From: Oscheius dolichura
Taxonomy: Eukaryota > Nematoda > Chromadorea > Rhabditida > Rhabditidae
DNA: 64,000 nt
NCBI GenBank assembly: GCA_932521035.1
Contig: OW051496.1
Span: 3,100,001-3,164,000, forward strand
Direction of reading: 5' to 3'
In this document: piece by piece, positions 10,492 through 22,300 of the stretch
Numbering within the stretch: position 1 is the first letter of the stretch
Layout: each line of letters opens with the position of its first letter
The notes under the pieces: model-generated
Told to the model about the DNA's origin: nothing
The model's input: the letters and a program-made list of their open reading frames with translations, nothing else
Databases searched by the model: none
Made by a program: the position numbers and the translations under genes

Positions 10492-12619
10492 ATGGCAACT
10501 AATCCTTTTGAAGCGAATATCCACATGGTAATTGTGGAACTAATGGGAAGAATAGGCAGGCTGGAGGCGGAAAATAGAGAATTGAAGGGGAAAATGGAGC
10601 AGAACTCGGGTAGAAACGGTATGTTCGGGGGTGATAATGAGCTGTATTTTTAGAGGGGAATGGTCCGAATTGGACTGGAGCGATAGACAACCTAGAAAAG
10701 AAGTTGATGACTTCTATGGAGAAGATTTCTTCTGACAGTAGGTCCTTTTCTTCTTTTTTATGGAAGAATATTTCAGTGGAGAAACTGACACAAGACGTAG
10801 TCTTTCAAAAATATGAAATGGATGCGATAGCGATAGAAAAAGAGGAGCAATGGAAGGGGGAAAAGGAAGAACTAATGGCGGAAATAAGCCGACTTCGACG
10901 GGAAACAGAAGGCGAGTTATTTCAGTTACAGACGAAATGACTTTTCAGGGAGATTGAAAGAAGTATCCGACAAGCAACAAGGGGGTGAGAAATCATTGAA
11001 ACCTTTTAGAACTCGAGAGAAATTTCAGTTTCCGATGCTATAACGGCTTTACAAGAGGGCATCGCAGAGATTTCTCACAAAAGTCAGCCAGATCTAATAC
11101 TTTTCAGTGTTACTAATGTTTAGTTGGGAGGATCGAAGGAAAACAAAGTGAAGATCATCTTACAATCCTGGCGAGACCCGTTCCTTTGGAAGAAAAAAGA
11201 CAATTGATCCCAGGACAAGTGGATAAGGAAACGGTGGGGTATTGGGGAAGAGAATAATTAACATTCTTTTAGATTTTAGTCCTTGGAGGAGAAAATGATG
11301 GCAGAGAAACAGATGAAATGGTCATTTTGAAACAAGACAGATGGTTGGAATTGGCATTGAAATTACCGAAAATACTTGATGCCGGAGGTGCAGTATATCT
11401 GGATGGAGAGATCTATGTATTCGGTGGTATTTGGATGTATAAAGAATTATACAAATTGGATAACAAAACTTTGGAATGGATACGATTGGCAGATATAAAT
11501 GAGGGACGACGGTATATTACAAATAGCAGTGTGGAATGGAATGGATCCATCTGGGTGTTTGGAGGAGACAATGGAAACTATTTGAAAAGTGTGGAAAAAT
11601 ATGATCCGAAGAAGAACAAATGGATTAAAATGCCGTGAGTTGAATACTTTTCCCCTTTTTTCTCTTCTGTTCGGTTTCCAACAGCCGGTTTTCAACTACG
11701 GGACCATTTGGGAACTTGGCGAGCGAGATGTGCCTGTTTTGAAATCTCAACCTGGAATTCAGCCGTTTTTGTTCGCGAAAATGCCAAATGGCCCCGTAGT
11801 TGAAACCCCGGTAGTTGGAAAAAAAAGCCGAAAATAAAACTAGGCTTGGACGAGTAAAGGAGTTATTAGAGCGAGACGTGATCACGAGTCTGTCTCGCGA
11901 CCAAACAAGATCCACACCTGGGCTGTGCGGGATTCCCGTCCCGTTTCATTCCGCTTTTTGGGGGACGAGTCCCGTCCCGTCCCGTTTTGAAATGGCCATC
12001 CCGCCCAGCCCTGATCCACACTCAAGACGAGGTTCGTCTCTCAAACGAGATGATACAACATCTGATACCAGGCTCTATCAGGGCTAATCAATATTTTAGG
12101 GACATGAAATATTCGCGATATTGTGCAGCTGCAGCAGTTCATAATGGCAAATTCATTGTCTGTGGTGGATATAATTGGAATCGTTTGAAAAGTGTGGAAT
12201 GTTTCGACCCGGAGAGTGGTGTCTGGACGGAGCTGAATGATATGCCCACACCTCTTTTCTCCCATTCTCTCATTTCTTATGGAAATAATCTCATTTTAAT
12301 GGGAGGTGGTGGTGATGGAAAGACAGTCAATACTGTAAAAAATACTGTACTGGAAGTGAGTAATCTAGAAGGAAAAGGAACATGGAAACAACTGCCGCCA
12401 ATGAAACAACCTCGATGTCACTTTTCTGCAGCAGTCCTTGACAATGAGATTTTTGTAATTGGAGGATCGAATGACACAGACAAAGATCTCGATAAAACTG
12501 AAATATTTAATGGAAAAAGCTGGAGAGAGGGTCCCCAGCTCCCCAACGAGTGCCGTAGTATGTCTTCAATTGTTATTCCCCGCCATTTGGCTGATATCCT
12601 TTCTAATTCCACAGAGTAA
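10492..12619 (+). CDS. Coiled-coil + Kelch-repeat protein
   Basis: The start MATNPFEANIHMVIVELMGR opens a coiled coil (IGRLEAENRELKGK, EKEELMAEISRLRRETEGE) spread over several exons separated by 34-50 nt introns. The C-terminal half has Kelch blades with the GG...Y/W...W pattern: VLGGENDG, YVFGGIWMYKELYKLD, WVFGGDNGNYLKSVEKYDPK, IVCGGYNWNRLKSVECFDPE and FVIGGSNDTDKDLDKTEIFN, so about five or six blades. It ends HLADILSNSTE at 12619. Kelch propellers bind protein partners. There is no BTB or BACK domain, so the coiled coil replaces the usual adaptor. The intron after the third or fourth blade holds a hAT MITE. Two broken copies lie at 48.9 and 52.7 kb. Confidence 0.85.
11918..12013. mobile_element. 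96-bp hAT-type MITE with 8-bp target duplication
   Basis: The element starts CTGGGCTGTGCGGGATTCCC and ends CATCCCGCCCAGCCCTG, imperfect inverted termini of hAT type. It is flanked on both sides by ATCCACAC (11910-11917 and 12014-12021), the 8-bp duplication expected of hAT. It is rich in GTCCCGTCCCG. The same insertion with the same flanks is present in the Kelch pseudogene at about 53.04-53.15 kb, so it predates the duplication. Confidence 0.8.
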
Positions 12620-12727
12620 TCCCCTACAAATAAATCTTTCCCTCCCTTTAAAGTATTCCTATTCAAGAGGATTCATTTCAAAAATTGTTGAAAATGTGGT
12701 GTTTTGTGTTTTTTGATCCTTATCTAA

Positions 12728-12835
12728 AGCTACGCAACCGTAGCAGAAGTTGTCGCAATAATTTTTGTGTGGTTTGTACCGTGAAATTTATTTGTAACGG
12801 AATTGTAAGTCGACGATAAGAATTGTTATTATAGT
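12728..12835 (+). repeat. Dispersed ~110-bp repeat R1 (three copies)
   Basis: The block from CTAAAGCTACGCAACC to GAATTGTTATTATAGTA recurs at 48718-48830 (inverted) and 55894-56005 (direct) with a few mismatches. Two of the three copies lie directly after Kelch 3' ends, so it may have begun as Kelch 3' flank. The third abuts the CACAGCTCGCCG terminus at 56006. Confidence 0.8.
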
Positions 12836-12839
12836 AGGG

Positions 12840-14464
12840 TGACTAGAAGTGCCCAGTTTAAAGGGAGCCTATGAAAGATTTTTGGGCGCGCTTACCAGAG
12901 TTTGCATATTTTGTGTTATTTCAACAGATTTATTGCGTTTTATTGCATTTTCTTGTGTATAAATAGGATTTACTTCAAGGTAACACTGCCGGGGAGTTGT
13001 ACTCCGACTGAAATCTCATTCCTATCCTTTTCTATCTCTTTTATCTCATTCAGAAAGCAAACAAATGCCTACTGAGTACGTTCCTCGATGCAATTTCACG
13101 AAGAAAAAAAGAAATAACAGCCCCATTACCATTACATGGAGCCAAGAATTAATACTTAGGTAGACAAACATCCTTCTATTCATGAGATTGACGAAGATGG
13201 AACAACCAGATACACGGGATGAACTCTACAAACTGTATGTCTTCTCAAAAATGAAGAGGTCTATTTACTTTGGATTTCTCTTGATACTACGAGTCTCTCT
13301 GTCCAAATGATCAAAATAAAGGGCGGGAGTTTCCTTCTAGAACCCCAGTCTTCTGTCGTATCTTTGCCCTTGTCGGAGAATGGCTCCGTAGGCTTCGAAG
13401 TCGAAGAATCTACACTCAACGCTTTAGTGATAATGCCTCTCTGGAGTGCATTTCTACAGATTATCAATTGAATCCCTAGGCGCTTTTTATCATTTGATTG
13501 AGAGATATCCCTAGCTTATTCCCATCTACATGGATTTTATTCGGCAGCACGGCTCTCTTCAACCAGATTGTCGAAAAGAACAGACGTTCGTCTTTATAGA
13601 ACCAACATCTCCCCATTGGTTCTCTTCCGCTCATTGACTATCAAAGGTTTCTTCTTTCTTCGTTGCCGCTGGGCATTGTCGAACCCTGGTCGCCAGAATG
13701 AAAATATGTGATAAGATAGATTCCCCTCTGAAAAACGGTTATCTGTGGTCTACTGGGTGTTTGGGGACGGATCTCATGCCTATAAACTTCCTGTTTTTAT
13801 TCATTTGTTTGTTGGCTCTCCTCCAGCAGTAAAAGAAGAATTCTCTTTTAATTAAGGAAGCTTTACTTTATGTTTTAAACGGGTTATCAATAAAAAGGCT
13901 TCTCGCGAATCTATCAAAGATAAACGGATCCCAAAAACAGGGACAGCGCCAACATTTTGAGGAAAGGTGAAAGAATATTAATCCTCAGAAACTGTTGGGA
14001 TACAGCTAACTGCATTTGAAAGAATGCCCTACTAGGCAAACGTCTGCTTTTTTTCGGTATTTCTCTTTATACTCTTGAGTAAAGTTAATTGTTTTTCTAC
14101 TGCCCGCTAATAAGCGCCACCCTAAACCCAGAAAACCTCACAATCTTGGGGGAAGCCGCTCTCCCGGCACCATTTTATGTAGGCGTCCACAGTCGTGTAG
14201 TTGTATTTTCTCTCCTCCTTTCCGATGACTACTAAAAGTTACGAATAAATATTTTAGCCGAAAAATAAACAAACCAGAGAAGAGAAGAAAGAAGATAATC
14301 AGAAAGAGCCGCATCTCTGGCTGGGAATGGGAATGAGACGGGGAAAATGACCGAAATTGGTCAAAAAATCCATTTTTTTCGCTTTTCTTTCTGTCAAAAC
14401 GGGGGTTTCTCCTGTCGACTGCATTCTTTGGCCTTCTTTCCACCCAACTGGTTAGATCTCCGCC
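12840..14464. other. Non-coding stretch, nothing recognised
   Basis: No reading frame with splice context or domain signature could be supported on either strand. The last 300 bp before 14465 presumably contain the promoter of the L-domain gene. Confidence 0.4.
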
Positions 14465-15257
14465 ATGATCGTCTCCTTCTGGCGCCTGTTACTGCTCTCC
14501 GTGGTATTTTCCCTCGACTGTAGGACTTTTACCCTCTTCCTGTCTATAAATTCCAACTTTAGGTTTGAATATAATCGGAAATCCGTCGTTTGCTGAAGTC
14601 CTGCAGGCATGTGAAGGGCACGGGAGACTGCTGTCCCCGTTGGCTGAGCTCTACGTGTTGGATGCATCAAATGCCACCCAGGAAGAAGTACAGAGGCTTT
14701 TCCAAAATAAGGTATACCTTTTATGATTTACAAGCCGTAACATAGACCATGCCATACCGTGTAGTATATAGTAAAAGAACAAGCATTCTCAGTAAGCGCG
14801 TCCTATTCATGGTTTGTGGTCAGGCTCTTGAGGTTTCGCGGGCTCCTCGGAGTCGGAAACTGAGCAGGATTGGCTAATTTTCTCTGCCTTTGAGTCAAAA
14901 AATTGTAATTGCAACTCCAGCCTCCATAAATCGCTCAATTTGTCGGGAAACGTCAATCTGATTGTTTCAATATCCCCCTTATAAGTCTCCCCTATCGCCG
15001 TGTTGTTATTGCTTCATGAGTTTTCGCAGTTGCAGTAAAAGATGTGCCATTTTCCGCTGACAAGGGGCCTTTTTTACCTCGTGTCCAGTTCCCGAGACGG
15101 GAGTGATACCATTCGAAAGGGCATCAAAAGATATGCTTCTCAGCAATTTTGTAGCTGCCACGGGCCGTGGGTAACCGTGTGACACCGTGTTTTTGTTTTG
15201 TATGGTTAACGGGAAATTCGTCTTGCCATATTACAGAGCGACCAAACAGAACATTAC

Positions 15258-15345
15258 CAGGTGGCGCAACTGGTAAAGAACCAGTATGGTAATCTAATGG
15301 GCCTGGTTCGATTCCTTCCTCTGTTTTGCTTTTTGCTTTTCTTTT
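15258..15345 (+). repeat. tRNA-derived module (SINE-like)
   Basis: GGTGGCGCAACTGGTAAAG resembles an A box and GCCTGGTTCGATTCC a B box, about 40 bp apart. TTTGCTTTTTGCTTTTC follows. Pairing of an acceptor stem is poor, so it is a derived module rather than a tRNA gene. It lies in an intron of the L-domain gene. Confidence 0.6.
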
Positions 15346-17124
15346 GGTTTTGTTTTTGCAAATCAGTTTAATTTCCCGATCTTCTTTTTTATATCACGGA
15401 CTTCTTTCGGTTTCGCTTCTAACTTGACCGCCTTCTGTATATATGTAAATTCCATTTATCATGGCCAGTTACAGGTTTCCATATATTGAGAATTTCAGCA
15501 ATTATTGAAAACTGTCCGCTCTCCATGTTTGTAAAACAAATCTTCCGGTGTCCGACGGCTGTAGGCAACATAACCAACGGGATAGTCCACAACGCGACGG
15601 CGGCATATTTCAAGAAATTAAAGAAACTGATCGGACGGATTGAACTCATTTCGGCGAAGATAAATGGACCATATGAGGCGGACTTATTCGACGGATTGGA
15701 GAACATCGAAAATAACAGTAGTGGTGGGTTATTCGCTTCGTTTTGAGACTGGGTGGAGCCCGGGGATACTGTAATCAGTTGTGTTAGTACAGCAAAACTG
15801 TTACAGTAATCGCCCTAGAACCAAATGACTTGAATAATAAAACGGTCAAAATTGGAGAATTTATGGCATACTTGAAGCATTTTTGAATTTGAACTCAAAT
15901 TTCAGCAACCATTCACTTTTTTGCCTGTGGAATCTAAAAAATAGCCCGTCCCCTTATTGACTCTAATTACTCCCTTTTTCCAGAACCTGGCCTGATTTTG
16001 AAGGACAACAAAGTGAATTTCGACTTTTCCCGAATAAAAGAGATTACCACCGGCGGCGAGGTGGCCGTGATCATCCGCGGACACGGTAACGACGCAGTCG
16101 TGATGAAGAAGTTCGCCCAGGCGGCTGGCAATCGACAGACCCGACTGGAAAATTACAGATTTGGACTTTTTGAAGCGGATAAATGGTAGCGGCCGGGGGC
16201 CGAAGGAATGGTGCCAAGACGAGAGCGAGAGCAGCATCGCCGGAAATGGACAACTCTGTTTAAGGAAGACGGAATGGGCCGAATATGCGAAGCGGCTTCC
16301 CAGTGTCGTCATTGGACACAATTGTGGTTCGTTTTTACGCATTTATGCAGAAAACTTCTTCTATTTCTGGTGAAGAACGAGTGGGACTTGAGAAAAGCCA
16401 AAAAACCGGCATTTCTGTCGTGAGCCCGCCGTAAACGCACCCCATTGTCATTTCCCCATCTGAAGGCTGCCTGCTGCGATTAGTGTAGAAATTTCTGCCA
16501 GGAATTCAAATTCATGACTTCCTGCCCTCATCTTTTATATAAAAACGAGTCTATTCTCCACCAATAAACAATTTTTAGACGAGTGTTCCAACGGAAATGT
16601 GGTTTCGATGCCGTATGGTTGCCGTGTAGTCCGCGCAATTTGATCGTCACCGGTCAGGATGGGAAGCTGATCAACGAGAAGTTGGAATCCGTCGAGGCGA
16701 TTATCGATGGCTCGCTACGGATTGAGGACACGGTCAACGTGACGAGGATCTCCCTTCCCCAACTGGAAAAGATTTCCGCCGGCTCGCAGTAGGCAGCCAT
16801 CTACATCCTGGACAATTCGGAGCTGACGACGCTGGATCTGACCCGATTGACGGTTGTGAACGGACCGGGGAGGGCACGAGACGAACTGGTGGAGATACGA
16901 AACAGCCCCGATTTGAACGGGAATGATCTTTATAAGCAGCTGGAAAGGTACCGCTTTCTATAGCAACTTTTGCCGGGAAAATGGCTGATTTGGAAATTGG
17001 ATCTCGAAGCTATTGGGTTGCAACTTCTTTTCATGACCAAGATTCCTTATTTTTTTTTCGTTTTTTTTCAGATCCAAGGTGATTTGCCGTCCCTGTAAAC
17101 CGGAAATCCCGGCCGCCGGAAGTA

Positions 17125-17978
17125 CAGTGCGTCAAGAAAGTATAAGTCCACCCGTTTTTCGCCAGATTGCGGGCACTCTGTTAACTTCAAAGTTTGATAT
17201 TGTTATTATCCGAAAGAGCAGCCTCAATTACCCCTAATAATTTCTCAATTACTCGAAAATACGATAGTTCCGACTGTTGGCCCGCGGAACACTGAAAACC
17301 GCTGTCAAGAAAGTATAAGTCCACGCGCGGAATATCGCGATTTCCATTGGATATTTTGGATTCTTCCAATTTCTTTTGTTCGTATGGGTGGGCTGGCTTG
17401 TTCTTTACCAATATTGATAAGAAAAATGACACATCTAGAAGAAAAAAACATCCTTTTTGATCCTCCCAAAGCATGCCTGGACGCGATCATCAGTCTTCCG
17501 GGCATGCTTCGGTCAGGGGAAGATTATTAAAACGATTTTGCCTATGTAAATCGATGCTGACAAACCGTTTAAAACCATTTTCAACAGCTGAAAATATCGT
17601 TTTGATGGGCTATGGTGTGAGGAGGTGGCGAGGAGTAATTCGGGTCAAGCAACATATTTTTCTTCTAGATGTGTCATTTTTCTTATCAATATTGGTAAAG
17701 AACAAGCCAGCCCACCCATACGAACAAAAGAAATTGGAAGAATCCAAAATATCCAATGGAAATCGCGATATTCCGCGCGTGGACTTATACTTTCTTGACA
17801 GCGGTTTTCAGTGTTCCGCGGGCCAACAGTCGGAACTATCGTATTTTCGAGTAATTGAGAAATTATTAGGGGTAATTGAGGCTGCTCTTTCGGATAATAA
17901 CAATATCAAACTTTGAAGTTAACAGAGTGCCCGCAATCTGGCGAAAAACGGGTGGACTTATACTTTCTTGACGCACTG
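17125..17978. mobile_element. Tc1-like palindromic element inserted in a coding exon
   Basis: Termini CAGTGCGTCAAGAAAGTATA and its complement at 17959-17978 are flanked by TA. The arms (17125 to about 17430 and about 17670 to 17978) are near-perfect inverted copies of roughly 300 bp. A second internal terminus, GCTGTCAAGAAAGTATAAGT at about 17302 and its mirror near 17806, suggests nesting. The centre has a broken open stretch (LILPKHAWTRSSVFRACFGQ) that may be transposase remnant. Removing the element plus one TA rejoins the host exon in frame as GSTEAPKENNG. Confidence 0.85.
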
Positions 17979-18539
17979 TACAGAGGCTCCAAAGGAGAAC
18001 AACGGACACGTTGTGCTGGCAGTGGTCATTGTCCTGATAGTGGTCGCTGTCGTCGCCATCATCGCTCTGATCCTGAGTCTTCGCTACTTACAGAAGCGAA
18101 AATTGGACAGAGAAGATATGTTGAGGAGGAAGAAGGCGGCCAAGAAGAAGGCCATCAAGACGCTGGAAAGTGAATCCGCGCAGAAAATGGACTCGAATTC
18201 CGGGTCACGATCTACGTTGAGGAGCGGGATGACGGAAGCCGAGGGACAGGAAGCGCGTTGAGTGACAAGACACTCTTGAAACTGGCCAAGAAGGCCACTA
18301 TGGAGAAGGTCTGTCTTTTCGTTTTGGGACCCATTTGTGAAGAATTCTCTTTGGGAATGCCTATTTTGACCTTATTGCCGGGAAAATTGGCTTTGGAAAC
18401 GGAAAAGACGATTCAATGAGCCAAAATTGCCCTTTATATCAAAACTACAGTAACCCCGAATGATAATTTTTCAGCTACATACGAGCACAGAAAGGGAAAC
18501 GCCCCAATCAGCCGAGAGGGCAGCTGGGAAGAAATGAGT

Positions 18540-19372
18540 CGTCGAGCTGCCTCAACATGAATACATTTCTCTATTCTCATCTACTTTTTTAAATGTATCA
18601 AATGTAATTAATAAAGAGTGCACCGTTTCATTTTCGTTCTGTGTATATGGTTATTTGGTTATTTTCACTTTTTTTTGCAACGAATCTTCCAAACATTGTC
18701 ACTTTGTCCACTTTTCGGGCCAATGCTCCTCCTCACCAACCTCACCAAATGTTCGCCGTGTTCGATTAATTCGACGTTGCTTATTTTTTTAATCTTCTAC
18801 GTAAACGCGCAGGATTATCAAACCCAAAAATGGGAAAGGTTAAATAAATTGACCGAAACTTACCAAATCCCCAAAAGCTTCCCTTTCCTATCGGTATTCT
18901 TCATATTTTCAAGCTGTCCTCCAATTTTTCCGGGAGTGCAGTGGAGATGCCTAGTCATTTAATCGAGAGGGTCCTCTAGGGAAAGTTTGAGAAAATTCCC
19001 TTCTTTCTTGGCATAGTTTTCGGTCTTGAATTTCCTCCTTTCTAGAGAAGTTGCGCCCTGTTTGAGGCTAAAAAAAGTTTTCAAAACAGCTGAAAGCGCT
19101 AGCAGACACCGGTGTTGTCATTCATTCCTGAAATTGAGCCGTCTGATCTTCTCCGATGTTTTGTATGCCCTTCCCCCGGCTGCCCCAGGTGGTAATCACC
19201 CAGCCTTACAATGTTGGCCGTTCTTCTCTTTCCTTCTCCCCCACCACGTCAGTGAACAAATAGTACCCTCTGATCTGGTCTCCCTTGTTTATTACGAAAT
19301 GTTATCAAAACCTCGAATCTCGATGAAGTTCATTCTTTTCCTCGAAAATAACACCACCCACCCCTGTTCACC
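18540..19372. other. Intergenic stretch
   Basis: It holds the AATAAA at 18609, just after the L-domain gene, and the dispersed repeat copy at 18732-18796. Otherwise I see no gene. The last 200 bp lie upstream of the transporter start and may contain its promoter. Confidence 0.4.
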
Positions 19373-22300
19373 ATGACCAGCGGAAAATATTCATTCGCCT
19401 CCAAGGTTCAATTTTTTCAATTTTCCAATACAATCCCTGATTCAGGATGAGCCCCACGAGAATCCAAAAGGCCTCCACTGGCTGCTGGCCATTGTCTTCG
19501 TTTTGGGAGACATGGTTGGCGGAGGGATGATCGTCCTACCCTCTGTTTTAGTCAATTCTGGTAATTTCTTCCCTTCCAGACGATTAGAACCGGGTGAATT
19601 CAGGACTGATTCTTGGATTGGCCCTTCTGCTGACTTCTGGAGCGGTGGCCACCTTTACAGCTTATTAACTGTCCGCTATGTGGACTCTGATGCAGAAGAG
19701 ATGGCCCGAATATCAGGAATTTTGTAGGAAGCCCTATTGTGAAATGGCTTTGAGAGCTTGTGGACCGAAAATGAGGTACTTTCCATCATTTATGAAGCTT
19801 TTTCTTTGAAAGGATACCGCTCCAAAAAGCGCCCAAAATTACAGTAAAGAGAAGAGAATGTTTATTATTTTTTTCGGTTCCTGGTCCGCTTTATTATTTG
19901 ATTATCATACATTGGCTATTTCTCCTGCATGCCTTCTTTTTATATAAAAATACAAAACTAACGCGAAAAAGGCTGTTGTGTTGCCTTTTTTTCAATTTTT
20001 AGCATATTCACAGTACCCCGTATTTTATCCCAATTTCCAGAACTCTCCTCTCCACCTTCCTGATCCTGAATCAGTTCGGCTTCGCTATTGTTTTGATCCT
20101 CCTCGCCTCCAAGAATGTCGCCATTCTGATTAGCTTCTTCTTCTCTCTCAAGATCTCCTTCTGCTATCTGATAGTCCTTGTAGGCTTCGTCGTCTGGCCC
20201 ATGACCATGTTGAAGAGTCCTATGCACTTTTGGTAAGCGTTTTTTGATTATTTGGAGAGAGTAATACGGCAATTTAGGCAAGTAGCCGTCTTCTCAGCCC
20301 TTTCCAGTTCAATTGGCGTCGTTTTGATATTTTATGGAGTTTTGCATGATTCAAGCGCTTGTTTAAAGATTAGTTTAGGTTGTTAATTTGGTAAACCCTC
20401 TTCCAATTACGGAATTTTCGAATTAATCCTCCCTCGTAGTTACTTTCACGTCGTCCTGCTCATATTTCCCCTTTCAGACTGTCTCCTACCCGTCCTTCAA
20501 CCCCCAGAAATTCTTCATGGCCGTCGGAACCCTGGGTTTCGCTCTCGGGGGTCACACAGCCTTTCCAACCATCCATCACGATATGAAACGCCCCGCCACG
20601 TTCAAATACACCGTCTTCTGCTCATTTGCCAGTAATTTTTTTGCAATTATGGAACAAATAGAGGGGAATTACAGTAATCCTGACCTACTACTGCTTCGTT
20701 TCTATTAGCGGGTCAATTGTCTACGGCGATTCCTTGGGAGACAATATCATTCCGTCGATTCAAGTCGGATGGGTCCAGCAGACGGTAAGTAACGGTCGCT
20801 TTTATCTGTTTTGTAAGCCGTTAAAATAAGTTAGTTCAAATGAGTTTTGTGTGTTGTCCGGTTTTACCGAAAAAATTGAGAAAACTAATTTTTTGAAGAT
20901 AAATGGGATGATAGCCATCCACGTCCTGACGACGATTGTGATCGCCTTCTCTCCAATGACTCCGCTCTTTGAGGACTACTTCCATTGTCCGCATCGTAAG
21001 TATTGATCGTAAGTAAGATTACTGTAGGCGAATTGTCAAAATTACTCAAATGCAGTTAGAAAGGGATAAAGGGCCAGCTGCGTGTACGTAATTTTTGATA
21101 TCTCTGGCCATTTCCTGGGGAGGATAAAACCATTTTCTTTTGTTTAGCCAGTCAACTAAATAATCGAAAAGGTAATCGCTATGTTATCATTCTGGTCATT
21201 CTTTTCAACCCAAGCAGTTTCCCCATTTGCATTCCTTGTACCTGGCAATTTCCAAGAGAGCCCTCCAGGAACGTTTTCTTAGTGAAGGTCTTGATAATAA
21301 GTGAATTGTGAGAGTCCCACTGAAAGTTTGACTGGTAGATTACCGTAGACCAGTGTCTGGTATAGTCTGTCAAGAAAAAAGACGACATTCAAAGGTCTAA
21401 CGGACGCTCGTGGTGGGAGCCTCCGGCGTGCAAGTTGCCGTAATTCCCCGTAGCGTCGTTGAAGGAAAATAAAGTATTTTTTTTCTCGTTTTTGATATGA
21501 AATTTTGTGTTTTTTTGCTTTATATATCCCTGCTAGTATCTAGAAGACAAAAAAACACAACATTTCATATCGAAAATGGGAAATAAATAAAATCAGAATT
21601 ATTTTCCCCCCAACGACGCTACGGGGAATTACGGCAATTTGCACGCCAGAGGCTCCCACCACGAGCGTCCGTTAGACTTTGAATGTCGTATTTTTTCTTG
21701 ACAGACTATAGCCATACTTTATTTTTCTTCTGATTGGCCGTTCAAATAAAGAAGAGGAAAGTTGTGTTGCTTCAGTTATTTGCGTCCTCAAGTAGATCTT
21801 TATTGATGAGGTTTATTGTCGCAGTGAAAACATGAAGGACGGATTATTGAAATTTCTCTGGAGGGAGCTCTTTGAATAAAACGGACACATACTTTTTTCA
21901 TTAGACAACCGAAAAATAGAAATACTGCAGCGAAATCACAACGTGCAATTTAGCAAACCTTTCCCCGCTGAACTTTATTCCCTCCCCGCTGCATAACAAT
22001 TTTTGAATTATTACACCCAAATTACATTTATTTTCAGGTTTTGGCCGGCAGCGCTTCCTGATCCGTACCGTAATCCTCTGGTTCCTTGTCTTCGCCGCCC
22101 TCTCTGTTCCCAATTTCGGTCCTCTTGTTGACCTCGTAACATTTTTTTCGTCTTTTTTCTATCAAACTTTCACAGATTGGTGGTTTGGCCGGGATAACAA
22201 CGAGTTGGATACTGCCCCCATCTTCTACCTGTTTATGATGGCCGGCGAGAGGAAAAGGACGGAATTATTGGAAGCGGGGAAGAAGACAAAGGGGGGCATT

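Larger units (their letters stand above)
14465..18536 (+). pseudogene. Insulin/EGF-receptor L-domain (irld-like) membrane protein, broken
   Basis: The start MIVSFWRLLLLSVVFSLDC is a signal peptide. Exons near 14564-14711, 15475-15724, 15985-16085, 16159-16325, 16579-16946, 17072-17124 and 17981 onward encode a receptor L-domain-like layout: NCPLSMFVKQIFRCP, ITNGIVHNATAAYFK, EITTGGEVAVIIRG, DECSNGNVVSMPYGCRVVR and VEAIIDGSLRIED, then a helix (VVLAVVIVLIVVAVVAIIAL) and a basic tail. Lesions: a one-base frame break at about 16636-16640 (GTAGTCCGCGCAATTTGA), an in-frame TAG at 16790, an 854-bp element at 17125 and a likely frame change near 18180 before a final exon at 18475. Phase between 14711 and 15475 also does not fit. 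These may be sequencing errors plus one real insertion, or a true pseudogene. Confidence 0.65.

Noticed and set aside
13261-13467. Minus-strand open frame in the 12.8-14.4 kb gap
   Set aside because: No splice partners, no domain and no start context. Consistent with chance.
16159-16190. Apparent in-frame TAG after EADKW in the L-domain gene
   Set aside because: A GTAACG donor at 16086 and AATTACAG acceptor at 16158 restore the phase (RGHDLDFLKRINGSG), so this stop is probably intronic reading and not a lesion.
16790-19668. Reassignment of TAA/TAG to glutamine
   Set aside because: Two genes have a stop where Gln would fit, but the innexin, both Helitron genes and the 2235-9529 gene use TAA, TAG or TGA only at their ends and contain no internal stops. 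Mutation or sequencing error is simpler.
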